Source: Alcaligenaceae bacterium (GTDB lineage Bacteria > Pseudomonadota > Gammaproteobacteria > Burkholderiales > Burkholderiaceae_B). Taken from it: a stretch of DNA of 64,000 bases. The DNA lies in the NCBI GenBank assembly GCA_013416445.1, contig JACCER010000002.1, forward strand, positions 186,001 through 250,000. The letters are read 5' to 3'. The notes beneath the pieces were generated by a model, which worked only from the letters and a program-made list of their open reading frames with translations, was not told the origin of the DNA and searched no databases. This document shows, in pieces, positions 9,470-17,907 of the stretch (position 1 is its first letter; every line of letters begins with the position of its first letter). A program made the position numbers and the translations under genes.

Positions 9470-9518
9470 GACGGGCAAGATTACGCCCCCTCCCTAAGCA
9501 GTCCCAAGGACCACTAAC

Positions 9519-10199
9519 ATGATGCTGAAAATCCCTGACGTACTTACCCAGGAGCAGATCAGGCAATGCCGTCAGGCACTGGAACAAGCCGACTGGGTAG
9601 ACGGGCGCACTACTGCCGGCCATGTGGCGATGAAAGCCAAGAACAACCTGCAACTTCCTCTGGACCACCCCGTGGCGCAGCAACTGGGCGACTTCATCCT
9701 GGGCCTACTCAGCCAGAACCCCGCGTTCATTTCGGGCGCCCTGCCCCTGCGGATACTGCCGCCGCGCTTCAATCGCTACGAAGGCGGCGGGGACTATGGC
9801 TACCATATCGATAACTCGATATTCGGCGTACCCGGCACCCAACAGCGCATACGCACCGACTTGTCCAGCACGCTGTTCTTTAGCGACCCCGATGAATACG
9901 ATGGCGGCGAGCTGGTAATTCAAGACACCTACGGCACACATACCGTCAAACTGCCGGCCGGTCATATGGTGCTTTACCCAGGCGCCAGCCTGCATCGCGT
10001 AACGCCGGTTACACGCGGCACACGTTATGCTGCATTTTTCTGGACGCAAAGCTTGGTGCGCGAAGATCACCGCCGCTCGCTACTGTGGGAACTGGACGCC
10101 GCTATCCAGAGCGTCGCACTCTCGATGCCCGATCACGAAGCCATGCCACAACTGACTGGCATCTACCACAACCTTATCCGCGAATGGTCTAACACCTGA
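9519..10199 (+). CDS. piuC: PKHD-type Fe(II)/2-oxoglutarate hydroxylase (PiuC/YbiX)
   Basis: A 226-residue cytoplasmic dioxygenase of the PiuC/YbiX family. The iron-binding triad reads as His96 and Asp98 (YHIDN) and His159 (LHRVTPV), with the 2-oxoglutarate-binding Arg at about 169 (GTRYAAFFW). The length equals the family norm. PiuC proteins are iron-regulated and sit beside catecholate receptors; the physiological substrate is unsettled. The gene begins with tandem ATGs (9519 and 9522); either could be used. It lies 49 bases after the receptor gene and 5 bases before an FMN-dependent oxidase gene, so all three are probably one Fur-controlled transcript. Confidence 0.92.
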   Translation: MMLKIPDVLTQEQIRQCRQALEQADWVDGRTTAGHVAMKAKNNLQLPLDHPVAQQLGDFILGLLSQNPAFISGALPLRILPPRFNRYEGGGDYGYHIDNSIFGVPGTQQRIRTDLSSTLFFSDPDEYDGGELVIQDTYGTHTVKLPAGHMVLYPGASLHRVTPVTRGTRYAAFFWTQSLVREDHRRSLLWELDAAIQSVALSMPDHEAMPQLTGIYHNLIREWSNT

Positions 10200-10204
10200 C
10201 CCCA

Positions 10205-11317
10205 ATGAACTACCGTCCCTTGCCGCTGCTGTCGCCCATCCCACCCGACATCGCGGCCGTCGCCGATTACGAACCCTACGCGCGTGAACGCATGAGCGCC
10301 GCAGCTTGGGCCTATATCAGCGGTGGCGCCGCCGACGAACAGACATTGGCAGACAACCACACCGCCTTTCGTCGTTTACGTATACGCCAGCGCGTGCTGG
10401 CTGACTTGAATGGGGCTCATACCCGCCTGGAATTATTTGGCGACACCTTTGAGCACCCCATTTTCCTGGCGCCAGTGGCATACCAGAAATTGGCCCACCC
10501 CGGGGGGGAACTGGCTACCGTGTTGGGCGCCTCGGCCATGCGAGCGGGCATGGTGGTCAGTACCCAGGCCAGTGTTTTGCTTGAAGACATTGCCTCGCAG
10601 GCCCACTCGCCCTTATGGTTTCAGCTTTATATACAGCCCGATCGCGACTTTACCCTGAATCTGGTGCGCCGCGCCGAACGGGCTGGCTACAGCGCGCTGG
10701 TGCTTACCGTCGACGCGCCGGTCAATGGCCTGCGCAATCGAGAACAACGCGCCAGCTTCGGCTTACCGACAGACATTACCGCCGTCAACCTGCTCGGCAT
10801 GCACCTGCCGTTGCCGGAGCAAACCGTGCAGGCTGGCGCCGACAGCCTGTTTGGCGGACCATTACTAGCCAGCGCGCCCACTTGGAAAGATGTTGAGTGG
10901 TTGGTTGGAATCACGCAATTGCCAGTCGTACTCAAAGGCATCACCAGCGCCTCCGATGCCCAGCACGCCATCGCTTGTGGCGCGGCGGGCATCATCGTTT
11001 CCAATCATGGCGGCCGCACGCTGGACACCCTGCCCGCCACAATCGACGCCCTGCCTCAGGTCGTCCAGGCGGTGCAACAGCGCGTGCCGGTTTTACTGGA
11101 TGGCGGGATCCGGCGCGGCACCGATATATTCAAGGCGCTGGCCCTGGGCGCCAGCGCAACACTGATAGGCCGGCCCTACGTTTACGGCCTGGCCGCTGCA
11201 GGCGCACCGGGCGTAGCCCATGTATTACATATGCTGCGCACCGAACTGGAAATCACCATGGCCCTGGCAGGCCGGGCCACGCTCAAGGACATTGCTGCTA
11301 CGGCGTTGTGGGAATAA
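10205..11317 (+). CDS. FMN-dependent alpha-hydroxy-acid oxidase/dehydrogenase
   Basis: A 370-residue TIM-barrel flavoprotein. Family features in order are the N-terminal AWAYISGGAADEQTL segment, the FLAPVAYQKLAHP strand with FMN contacts, WFQLYIQ, LTVDAP, the FMN lysine in VVLKGI, the catalytic His and substrate Arg in SNHGGR, and LLDGGIRRGTDIFKALALGA with GRPYVYGLA. Relatives oxidise L-lactate, glycolate or mandelate to the 2-oxo acid, with oxygen or quinone as acceptor. There is no long membrane-binding insertion like that of quinone-linked mandelate dehydrogenases, which suggests a soluble oxidase. The start is 5 bases after the piuC stop, with no strong Shine-Dalgarno, so translation is probably coupled. 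The substrate is unknown. Confidence 0.88.
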   Translation: MNYRPLPLLSPIPPDIAAVADYEPYARERMSAAAWAYISGGAADEQTLADNHTAFRRLRIRQRVLADLNGAHTRLELFGDTFEHPIFLAPVAYQKLAHPGGELATVLGASAMRAGMVVSTQASVLLEDIASQAHSPLWFQLYIQPDRDFTLNLVRRAERAGYSALVLTVDAPVNGLRNREQRASFGLPTDITAVNLLGMHLPLPEQTVQAGADSLFGGPLLASAPTWKDVEWLVGITQLPVVLKGITSASDAQHAIACGAAGIIVSNHGGRTLDTLPATIDALPQVVQAVQQRVPVLLDGGIRRGTDIFKALALGASATLIGRPYVYGLAAAGAPGVAHVLHMLRTELEITMALAGRATLKDIAATALWE

Positions 11318-11384
11318 AGGCAGCGCAATCCCGCGCGAGCAATCCTATAATCAAATGGCGTTAGCAAGCACTTGGGATGAAATT

Positions 11385-11612
11385 ATGGATCTTGATGATG
11401 ACAAAATCGATGAAGCGGCACTGGCGTTGCTGGCATTAACGTTACACGACGAGTCCAGAGCCTGGAAACAGCTGGACTGGGATGTGCTGGATCGCCTGTA
11501 TGAAAAAGATCTGATCAGCAATCCGAAAAGCAAAGCAAAGTCCATTGTACTTACTGAAGAAGGGGTCGCGGCAGCCTGGAAGGCCTGCGAAAGGCTCTTC
11601 AAGAAGACTTAA
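11385..11612 (+). CDS. DUF6429-like small protein
   Basis: A 75-residue protein starting MDLDDDKIDEAALALLALTLHD and containing AWKQLDWDVLDRLYEKDLI and IVLTEEG. This matches, from memory, the short DUF6429 family of unknown function. The C-terminal half looks like a winged-helix fragment (a LxxKGLI-like turn followed by VxLTEEG), but DNA binding is only a guess. I prefer ATG 11385, because GGGATGA sits eight bases upstream and the family usually begins MDxDxDKI. ATG 11355 would add ten residues. A TATAAT at 11346-11351 could be its own -10 element. It converges on the FMN reductase gene across a repeat-filled gap. Confidence 0.7.
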   Translation: MDLDDDKIDEAALALLALTLHDESRAWKQLDWDVLDRLYEKDLISNPKSKAKSIVLTEEGVAAAWKACERLFKKT

Positions 11613-11663
11613 CGGAATTTTGTACAGCTGAGGCGGCATTCGTGCTTTAGCGAACTCGTCTGG

Positions 11664-11868
11664 TTTCTGATGACGTTGTCTAGGGTGGATAAAGCTCAGT
11701 GCGGCACGGCGTGCTTGTTTCCGCGTCTGCCTCGTACAGCCGGGCGTCGGCCGAACTCGCTGCGCAAACAACGGCCGCCGACACCCCCCGGCTTCCCTTC
11801 GTCAGCACGCGGCGCACGCCTACCGCCGCACTGAGCTTTACCCACCCCAGACAACTGCGTAACAGAAA
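11664..11868. repeat. Giant imperfect palindrome 1 (about 205 bases)
   Basis: The left arm starts TTTCTGATGACGTTGTCTAGG and continues to AAAGCTCAGTGCGGC (11664-11705). The right arm, GCCGCACTGAGCTTT to GTAACAGAAA (11825-11868), is its reverse complement with few mismatches. Inner arms GCCGGGCGTCGGCCG (11739 on) and CGGCCGCCGACACC...CCGGC also pair, and the centre near 11763 is TGCGCA. A transcript from either strand could fold into one long hairpin. It may be a MITE-like or intergenic repeat element; copy number is unknown from this window. Confidence 0.8.
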
Positions 11869-11957
11869 ATTGGACGGCCTCACAGCCTGACGACTTGAGA
11901 GGCTGGTTTTACTTGCGCGGCTGGTTGGTGATGTAATACTGGTCCAACTTCGCTGAT

Positions 11958-12184
11958 GCAAAAAGTCGGGTGTGTCGGGGGCTGTGCAGGCGCCTTGCGC
12001 AAGCCGTTACGCTCAGCGCCATCGAGGAGGCAAGGCCGCGGCTGTCTGAGCCCGACGCTTGTCGGACCACTGGTCCGACCGGGCGAGTTCCGCGGGCGCC
12101 TCGATGGCGCTGAACGTAACGGGAACCCCGCCAGGGGCGCAGCGCGTGAAGCCGAAACAGCCCCCCGACACACCCGACTTTCGC
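11958..12184. repeat. Giant imperfect palindrome 2 (about 227 bases)
   Basis: The outer arms are AAAGTCGGGTGTGTCGGG (from 11963) and CCCCGACACACCCGACTTTC (ending 12183). The mid arms GCCATCGAGG (near 12018-12027) and CCTCGATGGC (12099-12108) also pair. The core GTCGGACCA-C-TGGTCCGAC (12061-12079) is a perfect dyad at the geometric centre. It lies 89 bases after palindrome 1 but has a different sequence. It looks like one folded unit and not like two separate repeats. Confidence 0.82.
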
Positions 12185-12298
12185 AAGAACAAAAAAACAC
12201 TCACAACACACACCTGCCCTCCGGAAATAATAACGGAAACGAGAACAAAAATCTTAAGCCAGCATCACTCACGCTTCCGATCCGGATTCAATACTGAA

Positions 12299-12847
12299 TC
12301 ACCAATTCCTGACCCATTCTGCATACGCGTCAACAAACTTGGTCAGCAGACTGCGACCAATTTCGCCTAACTCCCCGGAAGGACCAAACAACTTGTCGGC
12401 CTGACCCAGGTAGGTTTCCGGATTGGCCATGCAATATACATTCAGGCACATCAAAGACTGGCGTAAATGATGGTTGGCGCCAAAGCCTCCCTGCATGGAT
12501 GGCGACGCGCTGATCACTGCTCCTGGCTTGGTGCCCCAGACACTTTTGGACGGCGGCCGAGAACCGATATCAATAGCGTTTTTCATGGCGGCAGGCACAG
12601 AGCGGTTATGTTCCGGCGTAACAAACAATACGCCGTCGGCGCGAAGGATGCGCTGGCGAAATTCGGTGTAGGCGGCAGGAGAATCAGCGTCGTAATCCTG
12701 GTTGTACAAAGGCAAGTGGCCGATTTCAACAATATCCAGCTTCAATGACGGCGGCGCCAAGGCAAGCAGCGCATGCGCAAGCTTACGATTGATGGAGTCT
12801 TTTCTAAGGCTGCCGACAATTACAACTATGTCTTTTATTTCGCTCAC
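12299..12847 (-). CDS. NADPH-dependent FMN reductase (ChrR/YieF-like quinone/chromate reductase)
   Basis: A 182-residue flavodoxin-fold enzyme. The phosphate-binding GSLRKDSINRKLA loop lies at residues 12-24, LPLYNQDYD at about 45-53, and VLFVTPEHNRSVPAAMKNAID at about 74-94 is the FMN-binding PEYN-type motif, with His in place of the usual Tyr. GVISASPSMQGG-like sequence follows. Relatives reduce quinones, flavins or chromate with NAD(P)H in the cytoplasm. The start is GTG, supported by AGGA seven bases before it on the minus strand. It converges with the DUF6429-like gene and stands alone; the rpoD terminator lies upstream of it. Confidence 0.88.
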   Translation of the reverse strand: MSEIKDIVVIVGSLRKDSINRKLAHALLALAPPSLKLDIVEIGHLPLYNQDYDADSPAAYTEFRQRILRADGVLFVTPEHNRSVPAAMKNAIDIGSRPPSKSVWGTKPGAVISASPSMQGGFGANHHLRQSLMCLNVYCMANPETYLGQADKLFGPSGELGEIGRSLLTKFVDAYAEWVRNW

Positions 12848-12966
12848 AGCTTAATCCTTTTTTGTTGAGAAACAGATGTGCTTGCAGATAACCTACAAGT
12901 AACGGATAGCGGATATTCTAGTTCTGATTAAATCGCACCATAAAAAGGGCGCAGTGAAGTCGGTTG

Positions 12967-13004
12967 AAAAAAAGCGGCAAGCCTGGTGGGCTGCCGCTTT
13001 TTTT
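12967..13004 (-). terminator. Intrinsic terminator downstream of rpoD
   Basis: GCGGCA (12974-12979) pairs with TGCCGC (12992-12997), extended by CC/GG pairs past a small internal loop. An A7 tract on one side and a T7 tract on the other make it symmetric. It lies 63 bases after the rpoD stop and stops read-through into the FMN reductase gene. Confidence 0.85.
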
Positions 13005-13032
13005 GTTTGCCAGGATTTTTGCAGTGCAGTTT

Positions 13033-13065
13033 TGTCGGATTACGCCTTTGGCTAATCCGACCTAC
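13033..13065. repeat. REP-like palindrome, copy 2
   Basis: TGTCGGATTACGCC ... GGCTAATCCGACCTAC folds into a hairpin whose end lies one base from the rpoD stop codon (13067-13069 on the minus strand). Confidence 0.75.
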
Positions 13066-13066
13066 C

Positions 13067-15358
13067 TTACTGCCCTTCCAGGAAGCTTTTCAGCTTGTCG
13101 GCACGGCTGGGATGACGCAGCTTGCGCAAGGCCTTGGCTTCTATTTGGCGTATGCGTTCGCGGGTAACGTCGAACTGCTTGCCAACTTCTTCCAGGGTTT
13201 GGTCAGTGCTCATTTCTATGCCGAAACGCATGCGCAATACCTTGGCTTCGCGTGGAGTAAGCGAATCGAGGACTTCCTTGACGACATCGCGCATGGATCC
13301 GTGCAGCGCCCATTCGGATGGCGACAAGGTACCGGTATCTTCGATGAAATCGCCCAGATGGGAGTCGTCATCGTCGCCAATGGGTGTTTCCATCGAGATC
13401 GGCTCTTTGGCGATCTTGAGAATCTTGCGCACCTTGTCCTCTGGCATGTCCATCTTTTGGGCCAGGGTTGCAGGATCTGGCTCGGCGCCGGTTTCCTGCA
13501 AAATTTGGCGATTGATACGATTCATTTTGTTGATCGTTTCTATCATGTGCACCGGAATGCGAATGGTGCGCGCCTGGTCTGCAATGGAACGTGTAATGGC
13601 CTGACGTATCCACCATGTAGCGTAAGTAGAGAACTTGTAGCCACGACGGTATTCAAACTTGTCGACCGCTTTCATCAGGCCAATATTGCCTTCCTGGATC
13701 AGATCCAGGAACTGCAAGCCACGGTTGGTGTATTTCTTGGCAATGGAAATGACCAGGCGCAAGTTGGCTTCTGTCATTTCGCGCTTGGCCTTGCGGGCCT
13801 TGGCTTCGCCGGTAGCCATGCGTTTGTTGACGTCTTTCAGGTCTTTCAGGGGCAATACGATAGCGGTTTGGAGATCTATCAGTTTTTGCTGAAGTTCCTG
13901 GACAGCAGGAATATGGCGTTCAAGCGTTTCGGAATAAGCATGCCCAGCCGCTACTTCACCCAGCACCCATTCCAGATTGGTTTCATTACCCGGGAAGGTC
14001 TTGATGAAATAGGCGCGCGACATCCCGGCGCGGTCTACGCAGGTATGCAAGACGGCTCGCTCGAGCTTGCGGACTTCACCGACTTGCTCGCGCATGGTGT
14101 CGGCCAGTTTTTCGACCATTTTGGCTGTAAAGCGCACACCCATGAGTTCGTTCAGGATGGCTTCCCGTGCCTCGATGTACTCTTGGGCCTGATAACCGTC
14201 GCGCTCGAACGCCTTGCGCATTTTCTCGAACCAGACGCCTATGATCTCGAACTTCTTGAGCGCCTTGGTGCGCAGGAACTCAAGCTGCTTGCTGCTCATG
14301 CCGCCGGCAGGGCCGTCGTCGCTTTCATCGTCGCCAATGGAAACGCCAGCACCTGCGTATTCTTCGCCCTCTTGGTCGACCAGGCCATCGACAACGTCGT
14401 CGATGGGCGCAGCGCCGTCACGGACACGCTGTACATACTGCAAGATTTCGTTGACCGTGGTCGGGCAGGCGGCAATGGCCATGACCATGTGCTTGAGGCC
14501 GTCTTCAATGCGCTTGGCAATTTCGATTTCGCCTTCGCGAGTCAGCAATTCGACCGTACCCATTTCACGCATATACATGCGCACTGGATCGGTGGTGCGA
14601 CCAAAGTCGGAATCGACCGTGGTGAGGGCTGCTTCGGCTTCATCTTCAACGTCGTCATCGCTGGTGGCGACCGGCGCGTTGTCGCTCATGAGCAAGGCAT
14701 CGGCATCAGGCGCTTGGTCGTAGACCGAAATGCCCATATCGCTGAATGTGCTGATGATGCCATCGATGGCTTCGGCGTCGACCAGGTCGTCAGGCAGGTG
14801 GTCGTTGATTTCACCGTAGGTGAGATAGCCACGATCTTTACCCAGCTTGATCAGTACTTTCAGGCGATTGCGGCGTGCTTCCTGTTCTTCGGGCGTAAGC
14901 TGACTGCGTGCGGGAACGTCTTTGTCACCCTTGGCGCGCTTGCCGCCGCGCTTGGGCAAAGGCTTGAGTTCAGGGATAACTTCGGCGTCGCCTGAATCGT
15001 CATCATTGAAATCGACACTATCGTTATTCGCATTTTTGGCTGGACGACCCGGACGGCGCCCAGACGGCACAGCCTTGACCGCCTTCTTAGGTGCGGCAGC
15101 CTTTTTGGCGGCTGTCTTTTTAGCTGCTGCTGTTTTGGTTGCTGTTTTAGTAGCTGTTTTAGCTGCCGTTTTGCTTGCAGCCGCTTTCTTGGCCGGTGCT
15201 TTCTTTGCAGCAGCCTTGGTTGCAGGCTTTTTTTCTGCCGCAACAGCGTCCCCAACAGCAACCGTCGTTTTGGCAGCGCTTTTAGTCGCGGCGACAGTTT
15301 TTGTTTTTTTCACAACCTCTTCGGGTGCAAGGGAGGTTTTACCAGTAACTTGGGTCAT
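13067..15358 (-). CDS. rpoD: RNA polymerase primary sigma factor RpoD (sigma-70)
   Basis: A 763-residue primary sigma factor. Residues about 10-105 are an Ala/Lys-rich low-complexity tail ([24 protein letters not shown]) ending in GRRPGRP, an AT-hook-like motif. Region 1.1 lies near 160-225, and an acidic non-conserved region follows region 1.2. Region 2 shows [20 protein letters not shown] and [17 protein letters not shown], which bind core and the -10 element. Region 4 at the C-terminus shows [20 protein letters not shown], the -35-binding helix-turn-helix. The start has GGAAG just upstream. It is the last gene of rpsU-dnaG-rpoD, 243 bases after dnaG, followed by a REP unit and a terminator. 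Confidence 0.98.
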   Translation of the reverse strand: MTQVTGKTSLAPEEVVKKTKTVAATKSAAKTTVAVGDAVAAEKKPATKAAAKKAPAKKAAASKTAAKTATKTATKTAAAKKTAAKKAAAPKKAVKAVPSGRRPGRPAKNANNDSVDFNDDDSGDAEVIPELKPLPKRGGKRAKGDKDVPARSQLTPEEQEARRNRLKVLIKLGKDRGYLTYGEINDHLPDDLVDAEAIDGIISTFSDMGISVYDQAPDADALLMSDNAPVATSDDDVEDEAEAALTTVDSDFGRTTDPVRMYMREMGTVELLTREGEIEIAKRIEDGLKHMVMAIAACPTTVNEILQYVQRVRDGAAPIDDVVDGLVDQEGEEYAGAGVSIGDDESDDGPAGGMSSKQLEFLRTKALKKFEIIGVWFEKMRKAFERDGYQAQEYIEAREAILNELMGVRFTAKMVEKLADTMREQVGEVRKLERAVLHTCVDRAGMSRAYFIKTFPGNETNLEWVLGEVAAGHAYSETLERHIPAVQELQQKLIDLQTAIVLPLKDLKDVNKRMATGEAKARKAKREMTEANLRLVISIAKKYTNRGLQFLDLIQEGNIGLMKAVDKFEYRRGYKFSTYATWWIRQAITRSIADQARTIRIPVHMIETINKMNRINRQILQETGAEPDPATLAQKMDMPEDKVRKILKIAKEPISMETPIGDDDDSHLGDFIEDTGTLSPSEWALHGSMRDVVKEVLDSLTPREAKVLRMRFGIEMSTDQTLEEVGKQFDVTRERIRQIEAKALRKLRHPSRADKLKSFLEGQ

Positions 15359-15601
15359 AGTCGCTTCCGTAGGCGCAAAAGCACTCTGTCGGCCTAAGGC
15401 TGACGAGTGTTGCAGGGCAAAACTTACTTATCGCAAAGAATGAACATATGCTGCGGGTAACGCTGATGCCAACCATGGCAGCCCATATATAAGATTCCTT
15501 GACGCTATTGGTAGCAAGGCAAAGGGGGCTAGCCGGTTAAAAACACCATTGTTAGGCAATATATGCTTAGGCGTTGCGAAAACTCTCAATTTTACAGCAA
15601 T

Positions 15602-17551
15602 TCAATGTGAAGTAGCGCCATTTAACAGCGCTATCCTTCGCGTCAATTCGTGATACCTCTTGCGAGACACTTCATCTTTCAAACCTGTTGCCACCAACGC
15701 CGACTGTTCGGCCTTGATGGCATCAAGTTCTATACGCCGCATGGCGTCTTTCCATTCGCCCTGCGGATCAGGCAGATCTTCCTGAGCCAAAAGCTCGGGA
15801 CTGACCGACGCCAATATGCCTTCCAGGTCTGAACCTGGCTCGGCAGCCTGCAACAATGCCCCCGCATGCCGGGCACCGCTGGCATTGGCCAACGCTATCA
15901 GATCTCGTACAAGTACCAGATGGGGGCCTTGCTCAAGAATTTCAAGCTGCTGGTCGCCTAAACTGGCAACTAGTTCTGGATGTGCCAACAATAAGCGCAA
16001 TAAGCGCTTGGCCATAGGCGTAACGGTGCGCGCCTTGCCACCAGACCGCCCAGGCGCCAACTGCCTGCTGGAAAATGGCTTTCGCGCACCGATGCTAGCC
16101 TCGTAGACCTCGTGGCCATAGTCGGTGTCGCCGTAGTCATCAGGTTCGAATACGGGCACGTCCATGAAGCCCGGCGGCTCTTCGTCGCCCGTTGGCCTGG
16201 ACGAGTTCAAGCGTGGCACAACCTGGCCGTGACTGGCTGGCTCTGCCGCCGACACCGGTGGTACTTCAGCCACCATTTGGCCAAGCTCTTCTGGCGTAAG
16301 CAGCACCAGCTTGGCAAACTCACGCTCTATTTGCACGCGCAGCGTTCCTTCAGGAAGCGCAGCCAGCAAAGGCTTGGCTTCGTGCACACAAGCCGCCCTG
16401 CCCTCGGCTTCGTCCATGGCATGGCGCGACGCGAGTTCATCAAGCATGAAGCGCGACAAAGGCATGGCTTCAGCCGCTGTCGCCTTGAAGGCTTCGGCGC
16501 CATATTCCCGAATATACGAATCAGGATCATGTTCCGATGGCAAGAACAGAAAGCGCATGGAGACATCGTCGCGCACCAGCGGCAGGCAAGTGTTCAAAGC
16601 CCGCCATGCGGCCCGTTTTCCGGCCTTGTCACCATCAAAACTGAATACTATTTTGTTGCTGGCCCGCAACAACTTCTGGATATGAAACGAGGTGGTTGCC
16701 GTACCCAGCGTAGCCACCGCATTGGCCAAGCCATTCTGGGCCAAGCCAACCACATCCATGTAACCTTCAACCACCAGGACATAGCCTTCGCTGCGTATGC
16801 CGGCCCGCCCCTCCCAAAGACCGTAGAGTTCGTGGCCTTTGGAAAACAGAGAGGTTTCAGGCGAGTTCAGGTACTTGGGTTCGCCCTTGCCGATAATACG
16901 TCCGCCAAAGCCGATCAGGTTGCCGCGCTGATTGCGAATAGGAAACATGATCCGCTCGCGAAAGCGGTCGTAGCGGCGGCCATCCTCGGCTTCTATCACC
17001 AGTCCCGACTCGGTCAACAATGGATCCTCGTATTGAGGAAACACGACCGCCAGGCCACGCCTGTCGGTACCCGACCAGCCCAACCCGAAACGCGCGGCGG
17101 TTTCACCAGATAAGGCACGCTGTTTCAGGTAATGAATTGCGCTCTTGGACTCTTTAAGCTGGCGCACATAGTGGGCCTGGGCCATATCCAGTATTTGCTG
17201 CTGACGCGAGACTTCGGCTTTACGTTGCTGATCAGCTGCCCGCTGCCTGGGACTGCGCACCGCTTCAGGCACAGTCATGCCGGCACTGGCCGCCAAACTG
17301 CGAACTGCTTCGGGAAAACTGGCGCCGGTATGCTCGATAAGAAAGCTGATGGCGCTGCCATGCGCCCCACAACCAAAACAGTGATAAAACTGCTTGCTTG
17401 GGCTTACCGTAAAAGAGGGATTTTTTTCGTTATGAAACGGGCATAGGCCAAGCAAATTGGCCCCACCCTTGCGCAACTGTACGTATCGCCCGACGACGTC
17501 AACAACATCTATTCGGGCGAGGAGATCCTGAACAAAAGATTCAGGTATCAA
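15602..17551 (-). CDS. dnaG: DNA primase DnaG
   Basis: A 649-residue replicative primase that makes RNA primers at the fork. The N-terminal zinc ribbon uses Cys37, His40, Cys58 and Cys61 (CPFHNEKNPSF ... HCFGCG). The TOPRIM core shows VVEGYMDVVGLAQNG and SFDGDKAGKRAAW. The C-terminal third is the DnaB-binding domain, with a variable linker. Translation starts at TTG: the codon directly before it is the TGA of rpsU (17552-17554), so no upstream start is possible, and the TTG gives the canonical MIPESF N-terminus. Initiation is probably coupled to rpsU translation. The gap to rpoD downstream may hold an internal promoter or processing site. Confidence 0.97.
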   Translation of the reverse strand: MIPESFVQDLLARIDVVDVVGRYVQLRKGGANLLGLCPFHNEKNPSFTVSPSKQFYHCFGCGAHGSAISFLIEHTGASFPEAVRSLAASAGMTVPEAVRSPRQRAADQQRKAEVSRQQQILDMAQAHYVRQLKESKSAIHYLKQRALSGETAARFGLGWSGTDRRGLAVVFPQYEDPLLTESGLVIEAEDGRRYDRFRERIMFPIRNQRGNLIGFGGRIIGKGEPKYLNSPETSLFSKGHELYGLWEGRAGIRSEGYVLVVEGYMDVVGLAQNGLANAVATLGTATTSFHIQKLLRASNKIVFSFDGDKAGKRAAWRALNTCLPLVRDDVSMRFLFLPSEHDPDSYIREYGAEAFKATAAEAMPLSRFMLDELASRHAMDEAEGRAACVHEAKPLLAALPEGTLRVQIEREFAKLVLLTPEELGQMVAEVPPVSAAEPASHGQVVPRLNSSRPTGDEEPPGFMDVPVFEPDDYGDTDYGHEVYEASIGARKPFSSRQLAPGRSGGKARTVTPMAKRLLRLLLAHPELVASLGDQQLEILEQGPHLVLVRDLIALANASGARHAGALLQAAEPGSDLEGILASVSPELLAQEDLPDPQGEWKDAMRRIELDAIKAEQSALVATGLKDEVSRKRYHELTRRIALLNGATSH

Positions 17552-17764
17552 TCAATACAGACGCGGAGGCAGTTGTTGGCTGCGAATGCGTTTGTAATGA
17601 CGCTTGACGGCGGCAGCATGCTTGCGCTTGCGTTCAGCTGTAGGCTTTTCGTAAAATTCGCGCGCACGCAATTCGGTCAAGAGACCAATTTTTTCGATAG
17701 TGCGTTTAAAGCGGCGCAATGCGGCTTCAAACGGCTCGTTTTCTTTCAGACGAACGATAGGCAT
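17552..17764 (-). CDS. rpsU: 30S ribosomal protein S21
   Basis: A 70-residue basic protein matching bS21 over its whole length: [26 protein letters not shown] and the [11 protein letters not shown] tail. It sits on the 30S platform near the anti-Shine-Dalgarno region and aids initiation. It is the first gene of the macromolecular synthesis operon, and its TGA stop directly abuts the dnaG TTG start with zero intervening bases. The region upstream (17765-17907) should hold the operon promoter. Confidence 0.97.
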   Translation of the reverse strand: MPIVRLKENEPFEAALRRFKRTIEKIGLLTELRAREFYEKPTAERKRKHAAAVKRHYKRIRSQQLPPRLY

Positions 17765-17853
17765 GTATTCTTAAGCCTTGCAAGTTATAAAATTAGTGGG
17801 TATCAACGACAACCTAGGAGTTTAACACGAAATGACATTCTTAGTTAGCCCCC

Positions 17854-17882
17854 AGGCCCGTCAACAGAGAATGCCCGGGCCT
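17854..17882 (-). other. Hairpin after the phosphoribosyltransferase gene
   Basis: AGGCCCG (17854-17860) pairs with CGGGCCT (17876-17882), 25 bases after the stop codon. An alternative outer pairing is CCCAGG with CCTGGG. There is no T-tract, so it may be a weak terminator or an mRNA end stabiliser. Confidence 0.4.
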
Positions 17883-17907
17883 AGCAAGCACCTGGGCCGT
17901 TTGGCAA

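Larger units (their letters stand above)
11613..12298. other. Intergenic gap filled by two giant palindromes
   Basis: About 690 bases separate two convergent genes. No credible gene is present; the overlapping ORFs on both strands are mirror images produced by the palindromes listed separately. The last 110 bases (12185-12298) are A/C-rich with no visible feature. Confidence 0.8.

Noticed and set aside
11699-12297. Several short ORFs on both strands
   Set aside because: They lie inside the giant palindromes, and the ORFs on opposite strands mirror each other because of the inverted repeats.
12986-14995. A 669-codon plus-strand ORF opposite rpoD
   Set aside because: It is the antisense shadow of a strongly coding gene; no domain is recognisable, and rpoD on the minus strand is certain.
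16112-17113. Long plus-strand ORF opposite dnaG
   Set aside because: Antisense shadow of primase; no start signal or domain.
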